Positions 8,555 to 21,919 of a stretch of 64,000 bases of DNA are shown in pieces (within the stretch, counting starts at the first letter, position 1; every line of letters starts with the position of its first letter). A program made the position numbers and the translations under genes. The notes below the pieces were generated by a model. The model was not told where the DNA came from. It was given only the letters and a program-made list of their open reading frames with translations, and made no database searches. The DNA is from Secundilactobacillus silagincola (GTDB taxonomy: Bacteria; Bacillota; Bacilli; Lactobacillales; Lactobacillaceae): contig NZ_BCMJ01000010.1 of assembly GCF_002583405.1 (NCBI RefSeq), positions 1 to 64,000 of the forward strand, in the 5' to 3' direction.

Positions 8555-8797
8555 TTGATCAAAGAAGTTCACATGCCAAAACTAAGTCCTAAGTCCGACG
8601 AGTACTTTTTCGGTAAGTGGGATAAACAACCTGGTGATACCGTAAAAACTGGTGACGTCCTTTTTGAAGTTGAAACTGAAAAGGCCATTAGTCAAGTTGA
8701 AAGCCAAGAAGATGGCATCTTAAAAGCCCAAGAAGTCGCTACTGGTGATTCTACTAAAGTTGGCGATTTAGTCGCCACTATTGAAGTTGCAAAGTAG
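8555..8797 (+). CDS. Stand-alone lipoyl-domain carrier protein
   Basis: An 80-residue protein that is a single E2-type lipoyl domain: it begins near MPKLSP, has the hairpin VETEKAISQVES with Lys43 as the modification site, and ends at TIEVAK without linker or catalytic domain. The start is TTG 8555 with GGAG (8542-8545) nine bases upstream; an ATG at 8546 abuts that site and is unlikely. It lies directly before lipA and lplA. It may be the scaffold on which octanoate is bound and converted to lipoate, or a substrate of LplA. A biotinyl carrier is less likely because the turn lacks the AMKM-type motif. Confidence 0.85.
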   Translation: MIKEVHMPKLSPKSDEYFFGKWDKQPGDTVKTGDVLFEVETEKAISQVESQEDGILKAQEVATGDSTKVGDLVATIEVAK

Positions 8798-8814
8798 CAT
8801 AGGAGGAAATACTA

Positions 8815-9699
8815 ATGAAGACAGAACATGAAACAACCGCACCAGCAAAACCAGGCTGGTTAAAGGTTACTTATGATCAAAAAAAAGTTGATAAAATGAC
8901 TGACCTGCTCTCCGGGTTGAAACTAAACACCGTTTGTGCCGAAGCAAATTGCCCAAACTTAGGTGAATGTTTCGGTAGTGGTTCAGCTTCATTCATCATC
9001 TTAGGCCCTAACTGTACACGTGCTTGCCGCTTTTGCGACATTCCCCATGGTCATCCAAAGGACGTTGACCTGTTGGAACCTCTAAGAGTAGCACAAGCCA
9101 CTAAGAAACTCGGTTTGACTCACGTGGTTGTTACTAGTGTTGACCGGGACGATTTACCCGATTTAGGTGCTGATCAATTTGTTAGAACGATCAAAGCCAT
9201 TAAAGAACTGAACCCTGATACTTCTATTGAAGTCCTCACACCTGATTTCCAAGGCCGCGAAGACTGCTTGGATAAGGTCATTGCTGCTGGTCCTGACGTT
9301 TTTAACCACAACATGGAAACCGTTCGTAGCATCACACCTAAGGTTCGTAACCGTGCGACTTACGATACTTCTCTCCACGTTCTCAAGTACGTTAAAGAAC
9401 ACGCACCTAAGACCATGTACGTCAAAACTGGTATTATGTTAGGCCTTGGTGAAACTGACGAAGAGGTCTATCAATTGATGGATGATTTACGTGCCATTGA
9501 CGTGGACTTCTTGACGATTGGCCAGTACGTTCAACCAGGTCCCAAGAACTACACTTTGCGTGAATGGGTACCAATGAAACGCTATCAAGAATACTACAAA
9601 CAAGCTATGAAACGCGGCTTCAAATTTGTTGCTAGTTCACCACTTGTTCGTAGCTCATACAAAGCCAAAGAAGAACTGGAAGCAGTGGAAAATCAATGA
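8815..9699 (+). CDS. lipA: Lipoyl synthase (radical SAM)
   Basis: Inserts two sulfurs into a protein-bound octanoyl group. Both iron-sulfur clusters are supported: auxiliary cluster Cys41, Cys46, Cys52; radical SAM cluster Cys67-x3-Cys71-x2-Cys74; and the C-terminal RSSY motif (279-282) whose serine ligates the auxiliary cluster. At 294 residues it is complete. AGGAGG lies a few bases before its ATG, 17 bp after the carrier gene, and it overlaps lplA by 4 bp. No LipB or LipM octanoyltransferase is present in the window. Confidence 0.95.
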   Translation: MKTEHETTAPAKPGWLKVTYDQKKVDKMTDLLSGLKLNTVCAEANCPNLGECFGSGSASFIILGPNCTRACRFCDIPHGHPKDVDLLEPLRVAQATKKLGLTHVVVTSVDRDDLPDLGADQFVRTIKAIKELNPDTSIEVLTPDFQGREDCLDKVIAAGPDVFNHNMETVRSITPKVRNRATYDTSLHVLKYVKEHAPKTMYVKTGIMLGLGETDEEVYQLMDDLRAIDVDFLTIGQYVQPGPKNYTLREWVPMKRYQEYYKQAMKRGFKFVASSPLVRSSYKAKEELEAVENQ

Positions 9700-10679
9700 T
9701 TTACTTACCCGTAGACAGCCTAGATGTTCGTCACAACTTTGCTTTGGAATACTATTTAATGACTGAAAAACGTCCTTCTGAGCCAGTTTTACTGTTGTGG
9801 TCTACTACACCAACTGTCATGTTAGGTAAGTTCCAAACCGCTGAAAATGAGCTTAATCGGCCCTTTATCGATGCTCATCATATCGCTGCAGTCAGACGAC
9901 TGTCAGGTGGCGGCACCATTTATACCGATCAAGGAGGCTGCCAATTCACACTGATCACGCCTGACAAAGATACTGCCATTGATTTTTCATCAGGTCTTAG
10001 CCTTATTACTGGAGCACTAAATCAAATCGGCATTAAAGCGCAAAATGACAGTCGTAACGACTTAGTGGTTGATGGTCGTAAAGTATCTGGCAGTGCACAA
10101 TATATGATTAACGGTTTTCGCTTGCACCATGGTAGCTTGCTGTTTGACGCCAATATGGACTGGATGGCTCAGGCGCTTCAAGTTGATCCAGTTAAAAAGC
10201 AAGCTAAACACATTAACTCGGTTCATCAACGAACCGTAAACCTCATTGAGCAGAAGCCAAATTGGACTGCTCAAGAATTTAAGCGAAAACTCGAAAAGGC
10301 GTTGCTCAACATTACCGGTGCACAGATTGGCTACCTTACAGCAGCTGAAAAAAAACATCTTCAAGAAATTGCTGGGCAACGTTTTAGTGAAACAGCAGTA
10401 TGGCGAAGTGATAACCGCAAATTTGACCACGTTCACAAACGCTATTTAACCGGTATCGGTGTTGTTTCAGTCGCCTTCAACTTAGATCAAGAACAGCATT
10501 TTTCAGCCATTCATCTTTCTGGTGATTTCTTCAGTAACATCAATCTGCAGCAGTTTGAACGATCATTAATTGGCAAAGCCTATCAACAACGGGTTGTAAC
10601 TCCCATTATTGAACATCAGCTGCAGCAATCCCCTATTAAGGGACTCCAGCCTGAACAGCTGACTGAGCTATTATTTTAA
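9696..10679 (+). CDS. lplA: Lipoate-protein ligase
   Basis: ATP-dependent ligase that attaches free lipoate (or octanoate) to lipoyl domains. RRLSGGGT (67-74) matches the adenylate-binding motif and GRKVSGSAQ carries the essential Lys129. At 327 residues it has the C-terminal accessory domain that supports adenylation in E. coli-type LplA. The ATG overlaps the lipA stop (ATGA), so translation is coupled. In this operon it could load octanoate onto the small carrier for LipA; that is inference. Confidence 0.93.
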   Translation: MIYLPVDSLDVRHNFALEYYLMTEKRPSEPVLLLWSTTPTVMLGKFQTAENELNRPFIDAHHIAAVRRLSGGGTIYTDQGGCQFTLITPDKDTAIDFSSGLSLITGALNQIGIKAQNDSRNDLVVDGRKVSGSAQYMINGFRLHHGSLLFDANMDWMAQALQVDPVKKQAKHINSVHQRTVNLIEQKPNWTAQEFKRKLEKALLNITGAQIGYLTAAEKKHLQEIAGQRFSETAVWRSDNRKFDHVHKRYLTGIGVVSVAFNLDQEQHFSAIHLSGDFFSNINLQQFERSLIGKAYQQRVVTPIIEHQLQQSPIKGLQPEQLTELLF

Positions 10680-10834
10680 TATGATTGTGGAATATTTTTA
10701 CCAGAAATTAATTAAGGAGACTGACCCCCAAACGATGCCGAGTTATGACCATTCGCTGGAGACGACCCATTTAATTATTCCTGTGTCTTAAATATAAACC
10801 ATTAGAAAAATATTAAATAAATTATTAGTTATAT

Positions 10835-10882
10835 AAAAAGGGTAGTAGATTGCCAAGCACTTGACAATCTACTACCCTTTTT
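10835..10882. terminator. Bidirectional intrinsic terminator after lplA
   Basis: An 18-bp perfect stem (AAAAAGGGTAGTAGATTG and its complement) with a 12-nt loop and A/T runs at both outer edges. It lies about 155 bp beyond the lplA stop; the intervening 10680-10834 holds no supported gene. Confidence 0.8.
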
Positions 10883-10903
10883 ATACATTTCTACTAACAA
10901 ATC

Positions 10904-10936
10904 AAAAAGACGCTACTCTCAAATGAGAATAGCGTC
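10904..10936 (-). terminator. Terminator of the atp operon
   Basis: Minus strand: stem GACGCTATTCTC / GAGAGTAGCGTC with a 4-nt loop and a T run, 14 bp beyond the atpC stop. Confidence 0.8.
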
Positions 10937-10949
10937 CTCGCTTGCAATT

Positions 10950-11378
10950 TTACTTGCCAGCAACGTTAATTCGATTGATCGCCCGCCGAAGTGCAACTTC
11001 TGCACGTGCAAGTTCATCTTTGTCGTGAGCTTCCTGCGCTTTTTGAATCCGAGCCTCAGCCCGTTTCTTAGCGTTTTGAGCACGATCAACATCGATTTCA
11101 TCTTGTTTTTCTGCAGAGTCAGCGACAATGGTTGCAACATTGTCAGAGAATTCAATGAAACCACCATTAACGGCAATTTCGTCCTTCTGATCACTGTTTG
11201 CAGATTGAATACGTGCTTCATCAAATGCTAACGAAGCAATCACAGGAACGTGGTTGGCCATGATACCAAGTTCACCAAGTTGGGTCTTAACGACCAGCAT
11301 CTTGACTTGCTCGTTATCATAGACGTTACCATCGGGGGTTACGATACTAACGGTTAAAACTGATTGTCCATCAGCCAA
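10950..11378 (-). CDS. atpC: ATP synthase epsilon subunit
   Basis: Central-stalk regulatory subunit of F1. The N-terminal beta-sandwich (about residues 1-85) and C-terminal helical hairpin, rich in Ala, Arg and Lys, are both present in 142 residues. It starts at TTG with GGAGG upstream and ends the operon just before a terminator. Confidence 0.92.
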   Translation of the reverse strand: MADGQSVLTVSIVTPDGNVYDNEQVKMLVVKTQLGELGIMANHVPVIASLAFDEARIQSANSDQKDEIAVNGGFIEFSDNVATIVADSAEKQDEIDVDRAQNAKKRAEARIQKAQEAHDKDELARAEVALRRAINRINVAGK

Positions 11379-11391
11379 TTAGAACCCCTCC

Positions 11392-12810
<1,419 letters not shown>

Positions 12811-12826
12811 TTAATTCCTCCCGTCA

Positions 12827-13714
12827 TTAATTATTCAATGCCTCTTGCCCACCAGTAATTTCAGTAATTTCAGTCGTAATTGCTGCTTGGCGAGCACGAT
12901 TATATCGCAATTCAAGATCGGCAATGAGGTCGTCAGCATTATCTGAAGCCGACTTCATGGCATTAGAACTTGATGCGTGTTCAGCCGTTTTAGCATCCAA
13001 GATTGCTCCGAAAACGAGGCTTTCTGAATACTGTGGTAAAACAACTTTCAATACTTCTTTTTCAGAAGGTTCCATATCGTAAGCTGCAGATAAGGTTTCT
13101 GCTTGAGTATCTCCGGCTGCATCACCACTCAGCGTTTCGCTGTCTACTGGCAACATTTTTTCGCCACGGAACCGAGCAACTAGCCGGTTAACGAAATGGT
13201 TGTAGCAAACATAGAGTTCACTGAAAACGCCACTATCATACATTGAGGTTACGGTCTTGACAATTTCTCTAACTTCATTAAAAGTCGGTACATCACTGAC
13301 ACCACGATATTCGTAGGCCACGTTTTCACCGCGCTTCTTGTAGAAGTCAGCACCAGTTCCGCCAACTGCAAGGATCAAATGGTCATTGTCGCCACTATGG
13401 CTCTGAATGAACTCATTTGTCTCACGGAGAACGTTACTGTTATAACTGCCGACCATACCCCGATCAGAAGTAATGACCAAGTATGCTGTCTTACCTGACT
13501 GCTTAGAATCGCTCGAGGAATCATCCAATAGATGAGATTTTGCCAGATGCATCACAACAGCTTTGACTTTGCTAACGTAGTCTTGATAACCTACAGCCGC
13601 TTTTTGAATCTGGTTCAGCTTAGAAGTCTGAACCATCTGCATCGCCGAAGTGATCTGACGTGTATTCTTTGTTGAAGCAATGCGATGTTGGACATCGCTC
13701 ATTGATTCAGCCAT
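12827..13714 (-). CDS. atpG: ATP synthase gamma subunit
   Basis: Rotor shaft of F1, 295 residues. Conserved N-terminal helix with [15 protein letters not shown] and C-terminal helix ending [14 protein letters not shown] identify the family. It carries an insertion near residues 190-215 rich in Asp, Ser and Gly relative to shorter homologues. Confidence 0.94.
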   Translation of the reverse strand: MAESMSDVQHRIASTKNTRQITSAMQMVQTSKLNQIQKAAVGYQDYVSKVKAVVMHLAKSHLLDDSSSDSKQSGKTAYLVITSDRGMVGSYNSNVLRETNEFIQSHSGDNDHLILAVGGTGADFYKKRGENVAYEYRGVSDVPTFNEVREIVKTVTSMYDSGVFSELYVCYNHFVNRLVARFRGEKMLPVDSETLSGDAAGDTQAETLSAAYDMEPSEKEVLKVVLPQYSESLVFGAILDAKTAEHASSSNAMKSASDNADDLIADLELRYNRARQAAITTEITEITGGQEALNN

Positions 13715-13739
13715 CAGCTCTCACTATCCTTCCTCAAGT

Positions 13740-15293
<1,554 letters not shown>

Positions 15294-15306
15294 TTATAAA
15301 GATCTC

Positions 15307-15849
15307 TTATTCTAATAATGTTTGACGTAGACGGTGAATCTTGGTCTTGATGGAACCATCAAGAATGGTACCAGAAGACCGAATAATTACGCCGCCGATA
15401 ATAGATGTATCAACTTTGCTTGTCAAAACAACTTGTTTAGCGCCGACCCGTTTGGCATAGCCTGATTTAATCGCATCAAGCTGTGTATCATTAAGGGCGA
15501 CCGCTGTAGTGACATCTGCATAAACCGTTTGATTATGTTCATCATACAATTTTTCGAACTGATCAATGATTTCTACCATTGCGTCCATCCGATCGTAATC
15601 ATAAACCATTTTAACCAAATTATGGATCGTGCCTTCAGTACTATCTAACAACGGCTTGACTAAGGCTTCCCGCTTAGCTAGCGCTAAACTACTATCCGTT
15701 AATGCACTGCCCAACTGCGGGTTATCTTGGAAGACTTTACGAAGCTGTTTGAGCTCTTCGTAAGCAGCGTCCAACTGGTCGTTGCTCGCAAGCAGTTCAA
15801 ACAGCGCTTTTGAGTAGCGCTTGGCTACCGTTACCTTATCAAGACTCAT
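15307..15849 (-). CDS. atpH: ATP synthase delta subunit
   Basis: Peripheral-stalk subunit linking F1 to the b-subunit dimer, 180 residues from ATG 15849 ([19 protein letters not shown]). The longer open frame runs into atpF and is not used. Only one base separates its ATG from the atpF stop. Confidence 0.93.
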   Translation of the reverse strand: MSLDKVTVAKRYSKALFELLASNDQLDAAYEELKQLRKVFQDNPQLGSALTDSSLALAKREALVKPLLDSTEGTIHNLVKMVYDYDRMDAMVEIIDQFEKLYDEHNQTVYADVTTAVALNDTQLDAIKSGYAKRVGAKQVVLTSKVDTSIIGGVIIRSSGTILDGSIKTKIHRLRQTLLE

Positions 15850-15850
15850 G

Positions 15851-16354
15851 TTACTTCCCCAACCCTTCGATATAAGAATCAATCAATGCCTTTTGATCAT
15901 CAGCGTTTAATTCTTTTTGAATGATCTTGGAAGCAATCTCAATAGATAGGTCAGCCACATCATTACGTACACTAGACAATGCATCTTGACGCTCTTGCTC
16001 GATGTCTTTCTTAGCGTTGTCCTTCAATGCTTGTGCATCGGTTTGGGCCTGGGCTAAGATACCATCGCGTTGTTGTTGACCTTGCTTCTTAGCAGAATCA
16101 ACAATTCCGGTAGCCTCTTGACGAGAGTTAGCCAGTGCGTCTTGACGTTGTTTTGCAAGTTTAGCTGCATCATCACGTGACTTTTCAGCTGAATCGATAT
16201 CGTTAGAAATCTTATCAGCACGATCTTGCATCATTTGATTGATAGGCTTCCAAGCAACGAGCTTGATCAACCACATCAAGATAATGAAACAAATCGCATA
16301 GAAAAGCATGTCTCCGATTGCAAGACTACTTGCTACGGCTAAATGTGAAAACAT
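15851..16354 (-). CDS. atpF: ATP synthase subunit b
   Basis: Peripheral stalk: one N-terminal membrane helix (about residues 13-33) followed by a long charged coiled coil rich in Ala, Gln, Asp and Arg. 167 residues, usual size. Lies between atpE and atpH. Confidence 0.93.
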   Translation of the reverse strand: MFSHLAVASSLAIGDMLFYAICFIILMWLIKLVAWKPINQMMQDRADKISNDIDSAEKSRDDAAKLAKQRQDALANSRQEATGIVDSAKKQGQQQRDGILAQAQTDAQALKDNAKKDIEQERQDALSSVRNDVADLSIEIASKIIQKELNADDQKALIDSYIEGLGK

Positions 16355-16405
16355 CTATTGACACCTCCTTCTTGTTAAAAATTAAATTTAACGTGTTGTA
16401 AAACA

Positions 16406-16675
<270 letters not shown>

Positions 16676-16710
16676 TTACTCCGCAACTTCAAGCTTCATT
16701 TGAGAATCAA

Positions 16711-17430
16711 TTAATCCCCAATTTCGAGCTTCTTGGAAATGTAAACGGCCGAAAGTGTTACAAACACGTACGCTTGAATGGCACCAAGGAAAGCAGAGAA
16801 CGCTTGCCATACCAATTCCAGTGGAACTGCCACGATCATCGTTGCAATCCCGTGTGAAAATGCCAAGCCACCGATAATCTTCAGTAACATTTCACCAGAG
16901 AAAATAACACCGAAGATACGTAGACCTAGTGTCAAGAAGTTCGTGAACTCCTCAAAGATACTGATTGGTAACCAGAAAACGAACGGTTGCAAGTAACCTG
17001 AGAAGTGTTTCTTCCAACCAAACTTCATTACACCGGCAAACTGTGCAATCATTAAGGTTGCTAACGAGAATGTCATGGTAACGATTGGATCAGAAGTTGG
17101 ACTTCTAACAAAGTCCTTCCCACCAACAGCAATTTGTAAGAACAAACCTAGCTGGTTAGAAATGAACAGGAATAAAAACAAGGTGAACCCATAAAGGCCG
17201 AATGCGCCCGCTTCATTTCCAGGGATAGAACCCTTCAAAATTCCATTTGTAAAATCAATTAACCATTCAAGGATGTTTTGTCCCTTACCTGGCTTCATTG
17301 TAATATGCCGTGAAAGGGCAAATACAAACAAAAAAACGAGTACAAACGCAATTAACCCCGAATAAATATTGGCGGCATTGAACGTAAGTCCCCCGAATTG
17401 AAAGGTTGCAACTGAAGATGGATCTCCCAC
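16711..17430 (-). CDS. atpB: ATP synthase subunit a
   Basis: Membrane stator subunit forming the proton half-channels with the c-ring, 239 residues with about five to six hydrophobic segments. The conserved arginine lies in LGLRIFGVIFSGEM. Starts with GTG after GAGGTG. First gene of the operon; no atpI is visible upstream. Confidence 0.94.
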   Translation of the reverse strand: MGDPSSVATFQFGGLTFNAANIYSGLIAFVLVFLFVFALSRHITMKPGKGQNILEWLIDFTNGILKGSIPGNEAGAFGLYGFTLFLFLFISNQLGLFLQIAVGGKDFVRSPTSDPIVTMTFSLATLMIAQFAGVMKFGWKKHFSGYLQPFVFWLPISIFEEFTNFLTLGLRIFGVIFSGEMLLKIIGGLAFSHGIATMIVAVPLELVWQAFSAFLGAIQAYVFVTLSAVYISKKLEIGD

Positions 17431-17563
17431 AGAGTATCACCTCTTTTCAAACTAGGCTAACGTTAGAAGTTCCGAAAAACCTCGCTCACTAGCCAATAAG
17501 TCAAATTTCAAATCTTCGAACGTAGTACTTTAATGAAAAATCTTCATTACAAATACAAACAAA

Positions 17564-17572
17564 ATAATACCA
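17564..17572 (-). promoter_or_regulatory. Possible extended -10 promoter of the atp operon
   Basis: Minus strand reads TGG-TATTAT, an extended -10 element, between the upp terminator and atpB. No convincing -35 accompanies it. The leader would be about 125 nt. Confidence 0.35.
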
Positions 17573-17616
17573 CCGTTCATATGAAAATACAAAGCTATTC
17601 GGAAAAAATAACGAAT

Positions 17617-17676
17617 AAAAAAAGCCAATTAATTTGAATCATCCAGTATTTATCGGACAAATTCGTATTAATTGAC
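17617..17676 (-). terminator. Terminator after upp
   Basis: Minus strand: AGTCAATTAATACGAAT pairs, with small bulges, with ATTCAAATTAATTGGCT, followed by seven T. Confidence 0.7.
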
Positions 17677-17697
17677 TATTATCGTACTCATATGAAT

Positions 17698-18327
17698 TTA
17701 CTTAGTGCCAAATAGCCGATCGCCAGCATCACCTAAGCCAGGAACAATGTATCCGTCCTCGTTAAGGTGATCATCTAAGGCAGCAGTATAGATATCAACG
17801 TCTGGGTGGGCTTTCCGAAGTGCCTTTACGCCCTCTGGAGCTGCTACTAAACAGACAAACTTAATGTTGCTGGCACCCCGTTTTTTCAAAGCATCGATGG
17901 CCATGATTGAAGAACCACCCGTTGCCAACATCGGATCAACAACGAAAATTTGACGTTGGTCAATATCAGCAGGTAGCTTCACAAAATATTCGTGTGGTTC
18001 CAGCGTCTTCTCGTCACGATACATCCCAATATGGCCAATTTTGGCAGCAGGAATTAACTTCATAATGCCATCAACCATGCCAATACCAGCACGTAAAATG
18101 GGTACGATGGCAACCTTCTTACCAGCTAAAGTTTTAACCGTTGTTTTCGCAATTGGGGTCTCGATTTCAACATCTTTTAATGGCATATCCCGTGCAACAT
18201 CATACGCCATTAACATGGTGATCTCATCAACGACCTCTCGAAAGACCTTCGTCCCGCAATTCTTATCCCGAATAATCGTCAGTTTATGCTGAATCAATGG
18301 ATGATCCATAACCTGAAACTTGCCCAT
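17698..18327 (-). CDS. upp: Uracil phosphoribosyltransferase
   Basis: Pyrimidine salvage: uracil + PRPP to UMP. At 209 residues it is full length, with the PRPP-binding loop DPMLATGGS and uracil-binding C-terminal region [12 protein letters not shown]. It lies between glyA and the atp operon, an arrangement common in Firmicutes, with its own terminator. Confidence 0.96.
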   Translation of the reverse strand: MGKFQVMDHPLIQHKLTIIRDKNCGTKVFREVVDEITMLMAYDVARDMPLKDVEIETPIAKTTVKTLAGKKVAIVPILRAGIGMVDGIMKLIPAAKIGHIGMYRDEKTLEPHEYFVKLPADIDQRQIFVVDPMLATGGSSIMAIDALKKRGASNIKFVCLVAAPEGVKALRKAHPDVDIYTAALDDHLNEDGYIVPGLGDAGDRLFGTK

Positions 18328-18518
18328 GTGTTTGACACTCCTTTAGTATTTCTTTCAATTGTACCATGCAAAGGAACCTCTGAAGATAAAAATATCAAAA
18401 GAGTCTTAAGAAAACGACCTGTTTTTCAAATGATAAGAATTACTAAAGATTGGTGATTAGCCCAATTTCCTACCATTTATAATCATACATAACGTTATTG
18501 TGTAAAACATAATGCAAA

Positions 18519-18562
18519 CAGCTCGATCATCAGCCAAAAGTTAATGACCGTTAATCGAGCTG
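18519..18562 (-). terminator. Possible terminator after glyA
   Basis: Inverted repeat CAGCTCGAT / ATCGAGCTG with a 26-nt loop, followed only by TTTGCATT, 26 bp beyond the glyA stop. The weak T tract lowers confidence. Confidence 0.45.
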
Positions 18563-18587
18563 CTCATATTAAATATGGAACGTTTAA

Positions 18588-19847
18588 TTAATCAAATTTA
18601 ATAGGTGCTACGTACGCGTCAATCGGATGAGCATCCGTCAACGCACGGACATCTTGACGTACTTGCTGCAGGACGGTCTCATCATCATGGTTCTCAATGG
18701 CAGTAACGATCAGTCTAGCAACTTGCTTAGCATCAGCTTCTTTGAAACCTCTCGTAGTGATGGCAGGTGTTCCCAAACGAATACCAGAAGTCTTGAATGG
18801 ACTAAGCTTTTCGTTAGGAATCGCTTCTTTGTTAGTAGTGATCATCACACTATCCAGCAACTCTTGTGTTTGCTTGCCGTTTAAGTCAGTTTGACTCACG
18901 TCTAAAGTCATCAAGTGGTTATCGGTCCCACCAGAGACCACTCGCACTTTGTCTGCTTCATTAAATACGGCCGCCATTGCTTGGGCATTTTTAATAATCT
19001 GAGCCGCATAATCTTTAAACTCTGGCTGCAAATCTTCCAGCAAGGCCACTGCCTTACCCGCAATCACATGTTCAAGCGGACCGCCCTGAGTACCAGGAAA
19101 AACAGCAGAGTTGATTTGCTTAGCGTACTTCTCCTGTGACAGAATCAGTCCGCCACGGGGACCACGCAACGTCTTGTGAGTTGTTGTAGTGACCACGTCG
19201 GCAATGCCAACTGGTGACGGATGCAAGCCAGCAGCAACCAACCCAGCAATGTGAGCCATATCAACCATAAGGTAGGCCCCAACTTCATCCGCAATCGCAC
19301 GGAAAGCCTGCCAATCAATTACCCGACTGTAGGCAGAAGCACCGGCAACAATCATCTTAGGTTTAACTTTTAAGGCTAAGTCACGGATCATATCGTAATC
19401 CAACAATTCGGTATCCGGATTCAAGCCATAGCTGTATGCTTCATAAAGCTTCCCACTGAAGTTAACTTTAGCACCATGACTCAAATGGCCACCAGCATCT
19501 AACCCCATACCTAAGATCGTGTCACCAGGCTTTAAAAAGGCAGCGTACGTGGCTTGGTTTGCCTGGGAGCCTGAATGTGGTTGAACGTTAGCATATTCGG
19601 CATGGAACAGTTCCTTAGCACGTTCGATGGCGAGGTTTTCGACGACATCAATATATTCATTCCCACCGTAGTACCGCTTTGACGGATAACCTTCTGAGTA
19701 CTTATTCGTCAGTACGGAACCTTGGGCTGCACGAACTGCCGGGGAAACAATGTTTTCGGACGCAATTAACTCAATATTATGCTGTTGACGATCCTGTTCT
19801 TGACTAATAGCTTGCCATAACTTCGGGTCTTGTTCTTGATAATTCAA
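18588..19847 (-). CDS. glyA: Serine hydroxymethyltransferase
   Basis: PLP enzyme interconverting serine and glycine with transfer of a one-carbon unit to tetrahydrofolate. The PLP lysine is Lys225 in [10 protein letters not shown]. The start is TTG 19847 with GGAG nine bases upstream, giving 419 residues; a longer frame beginning at 19889 has no ribosome site and adds unconserved residues. Confidence 0.95.
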   Translation of the reverse strand: MNYQEQDPKLWQAISQEQDRQQHNIELIASENIVSPAVRAAQGSVLTNKYSEGYPSKRYYGGNEYIDVVENLAIERAKELFHAEYANVQPHSGSQANQATYAAFLKPGDTILGMGLDAGGHLSHGAKVNFSGKLYEAYSYGLNPDTELLDYDMIRDLALKVKPKMIVAGASAYSRVIDWQAFRAIADEVGAYLMVDMAHIAGLVAAGLHPSPVGIADVVTTTTHKTLRGPRGGLILSQEKYAKQINSAVFPGTQGGPLEHVIAGKAVALLEDLQPEFKDYAAQIIKNAQAMAAVFNEADKVRVVSGGTDNHLMTLDVSQTDLNGKQTQELLDSVMITTNKEAIPNEKLSPFKTSGIRLGTPAITTRGFKEADAKQVARLIVTAIENHDDETVLQQVRQDVRALTDAHPIDAYVAPIKFD

Positions 19848-19930
19848 CACAATCAGCTCCTTGGCATTTAATATGCCTAAGTTTAACAAATTCAGCGCTA
19901 AAAAGAAAGGGTCTAGACCTTAAAATACAA

Positions 19931-19990
19931 ACAAAAATAAACGGTTAAGTAACATCCATCCGTAAAACACGAACATCACTTAACCGTTTA
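19931..19990 (-). terminator. Terminator after tsaC
   Basis: A 13-bp perfect stem TAAACGGTTAAGT / ACTTAACCGTTTA with a long loop and a T-rich tail on the minus strand, closing the tdk-prfA-prmC-tsaC group. Confidence 0.7.
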
Positions 19991-20017
19991 GTTTCATTAT
20001 TCACTAAAAAACTAGTT

Positions 20018-21034
20018 TTATTTCTTAAAGTGCATACCGCCAGCCGACTTATCCAGTCGATTCATATACGCTGCACCTAACCCAGTATTGTCAAAGCCCT
20101 CGGTAAAAATCACTTTTACTTCAGATTCTAGATCAAAATGACGTAACCCGGCAAATAGCAAGTGAGTAGCGCTTTGAATATCCTTACCTAAAGAATACGT
20201 TTCAACGTTTTGAGGTACTGATAGCTGAGCCAGTACCTCATCTGTGGCCATGAGTCCAATCGCTTCATTTTGCTTCGAAGCCCAATCCATAGCTGCTTCA
20301 AAATCAGCTGGATGATCGACAATTTCAACCTGAGCACTAGGCGCATAATGCTTATACTTCATACCTGGCGCTTTGGGAATTTCGTTAGCACCAACGTGAT
20401 GATGGTCAGCTTTTACGTCACCAATAACTTGTTCCAGTTCAGCAACCGTCACGGCGCCCGGCCGTAAAATGGTCGGCGTATCAGTGGACATATCGATGAT
20501 GGTTGATTCCACACCGACTTGAGTTGGGCCGTCGTCAACGATGCCAGCAATTTTACCGTTCAAATCATGGTACACATGCTTAGCCAACGTTGGACTCGGT
20601 TTACCAGAAGTATTAGCCGATGGCCCCACGATTGGAATCCCAGCCGTTGCAATCAATTTAAGTGTCACTTGATTTTCAGGCATTCGAAAAGCAGCCGTAT
20701 CAAGACCACCTGTCACCGTCTTTGACAGCGTTCCTGGCTTAAGCGGCAAAACAATGGTCAATGAACCTGGCCAGAACTTAGCCATTAACTGTTTAACTTC
20801 ATCGGTCAATGGCTGTGCGTAACGTTCTACCATTTCAATCGACGACACCGTGACGATCAGTGGATTATCACTGGGACGTCCCTTTGCCGCATAAACGTTG
20901 CTGGCTGCTTGTTCGTTGGTGGCATCTGCGCCCAAGCCGTAGACCGTTTCAGTTGGAAATGCGACTAATTCACCTTGTTTCAACAGCTTAGCTGCCGCTT
21001 CAACTTCATCTGGTTTAAAAATTTTAGTTTCCAT
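20018..21034 (-). CDS. tsaC: L-threonylcarbamoyladenylate synthase (Sua5 type)
   Basis: Makes threonylcarbamoyl-AMP from Thr, bicarbonate and ATP for t6A37 modification of ANN-decoding tRNAs. The N-terminal YrdC domain (about residues 8-200) contains the KxR substrate site and SxN (SANTSG) motif, and a C-terminal Sua5 domain follows; at 338 residues it is the two-domain Sua5 form. Downstream of prmC on the same strand. Confidence 0.92.
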   Translation of the reverse strand: METKIFKPDEVEAAAKLLKQGELVAFPTETVYGLGADATNEQAASNVYAAKGRPSDNPLIVTVSSIEMVERYAQPLTDEVKQLMAKFWPGSLTIVLPLKPGTLSKTVTGGLDTAAFRMPENQVTLKLIATAGIPIVGPSANTSGKPSPTLAKHVYHDLNGKIAGIVDDGPTQVGVESTIIDMSTDTPTILRPGAVTVAELEQVIGDVKADHHHVGANEIPKAPGMKYKHYAPSAQVEIVDHPADFEAAMDWASKQNEAIGLMATDEVLAQLSVPQNVETYSLGKDIQSATHLLFAGLRHFDLESEVKVIFTEGFDNTGLGAAYMNRLDKSAGGMHFKK

Positions 21035-21076
21035 AATTTTGAATTTTGCTCCTATTCTTGTTAAAGAATGATGCGT

Positions 21077-21919
21077 CTATTTAAACTGAATTCGAACCAT
21101 GCGATCATGACCAGCCATGTCCTGACGTACAGTGATAGTTGCATCAGGGAACCGCTGCTCAAAAATCTGTCTAACTGCTTGGCCCTGCTGAAAACCAATT
21201 TCGAGAAATACTTGTTTTGTAGTCACGACACCCTGTTTAAGCTGATCAGCTAAACGTTCATAGATAACCAATCCTTGATGATCAGCAAACAGTGCCATTG
21301 CTGGTTCACTGGCTAGCACATCTGCATCCATCTCCGCCTCTTCATCATGTGATATATACGGTGGATTGCTCACAATGACATCAAAACGGGAACCCGCAAC
21401 GGGCGTTAGTAGGTCTCCCTGAACCGTGTTTATTGAAGCGTTTAACTGCTTAGCATTCTTCTGGGCAACCTTCAGTGCTTCCTCGGATAAATCCGAAAGT
21501 GTCACCTGCCAATTAGGACGCTGTAATTTTAGCGTAATCCCAATGACACCACTCCCAGTACCGACATCCAAAACTGATAGTTGCGGTTGCTGATTGGCTG
21601 ACAACACCCATTCCACCAATTCTTCGGTTTCTTGTCGCGGAATCAAAACCGCTTCGTTAACGGTAAAACTTTCACCATAGAATGGCGCTGTCCCAATAAT
21701 GTATTGGGGTGGCATTCCATCAACATATTGCTTGATAGCTTCAACATAGCGGTTATCCAAGGTTGCAGGCATGGGCTGACGATATTTAATGAGCAGGTGA
21801 GTCTGATCTAAATGACTGAGTTCTTGCAGCAAATAAGTCGCTGCCGACTCATCTAACCGTTTTTCTTTAAGAAACAAAGAAGCCCACTTGAGGGCCTCAT
21901 AGTAAGTGCGATTACTCAT
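21077..21919 (-). CDS. prmC: Release factor glutamine methyltransferase
   Basis: SAM-dependent N5-methylation of the GGQ glutamine in release factors. SAM-binding motif [10 protein letters not shown] and catalytic NPPY (VSNPPYIS) are present in 280 residues. It overlaps its substrate gene prfA by 8 bp. Confidence 0.94.
   Translation of the reverse strand: MSNRTYYEALKWASLFLKEKRLDESAATYLLQELSHLDQTHLLIKYRQPMPATLDNRYVEAIKQYVDGMPPQYIIGTAPFYGESFTVNEAVLIPRQETEELVEWVLSANQQPQLSVLDVGTGSGVIGITLKLQRPNWQVTLSDLSEEALKVAQKNAKQLNASINTVQGDLLTPVAGSRFDVIVSNPPYISHDEEAEMDADVLASEPAMALFADHQGLVIYERLADQLKQGVVTTKQVFLEIGFQQGQAVRQIFEQRFPDATITVRQDMAGHDRMVRIQFK

Noticed and set aside
10734-10790. Short frame ATG CCG AGT... 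of 18 codons after lplA with GGAG upstream
   Set aside because: Spacing from GGAG is poor, the peptide is too short to assess and no family is recognised; possibly a gene remnant.
10923-11231. Plus-strand open frame opposite atpC
   Set aside because: Antisense shadow of a conserved gene and includes the atp terminator.
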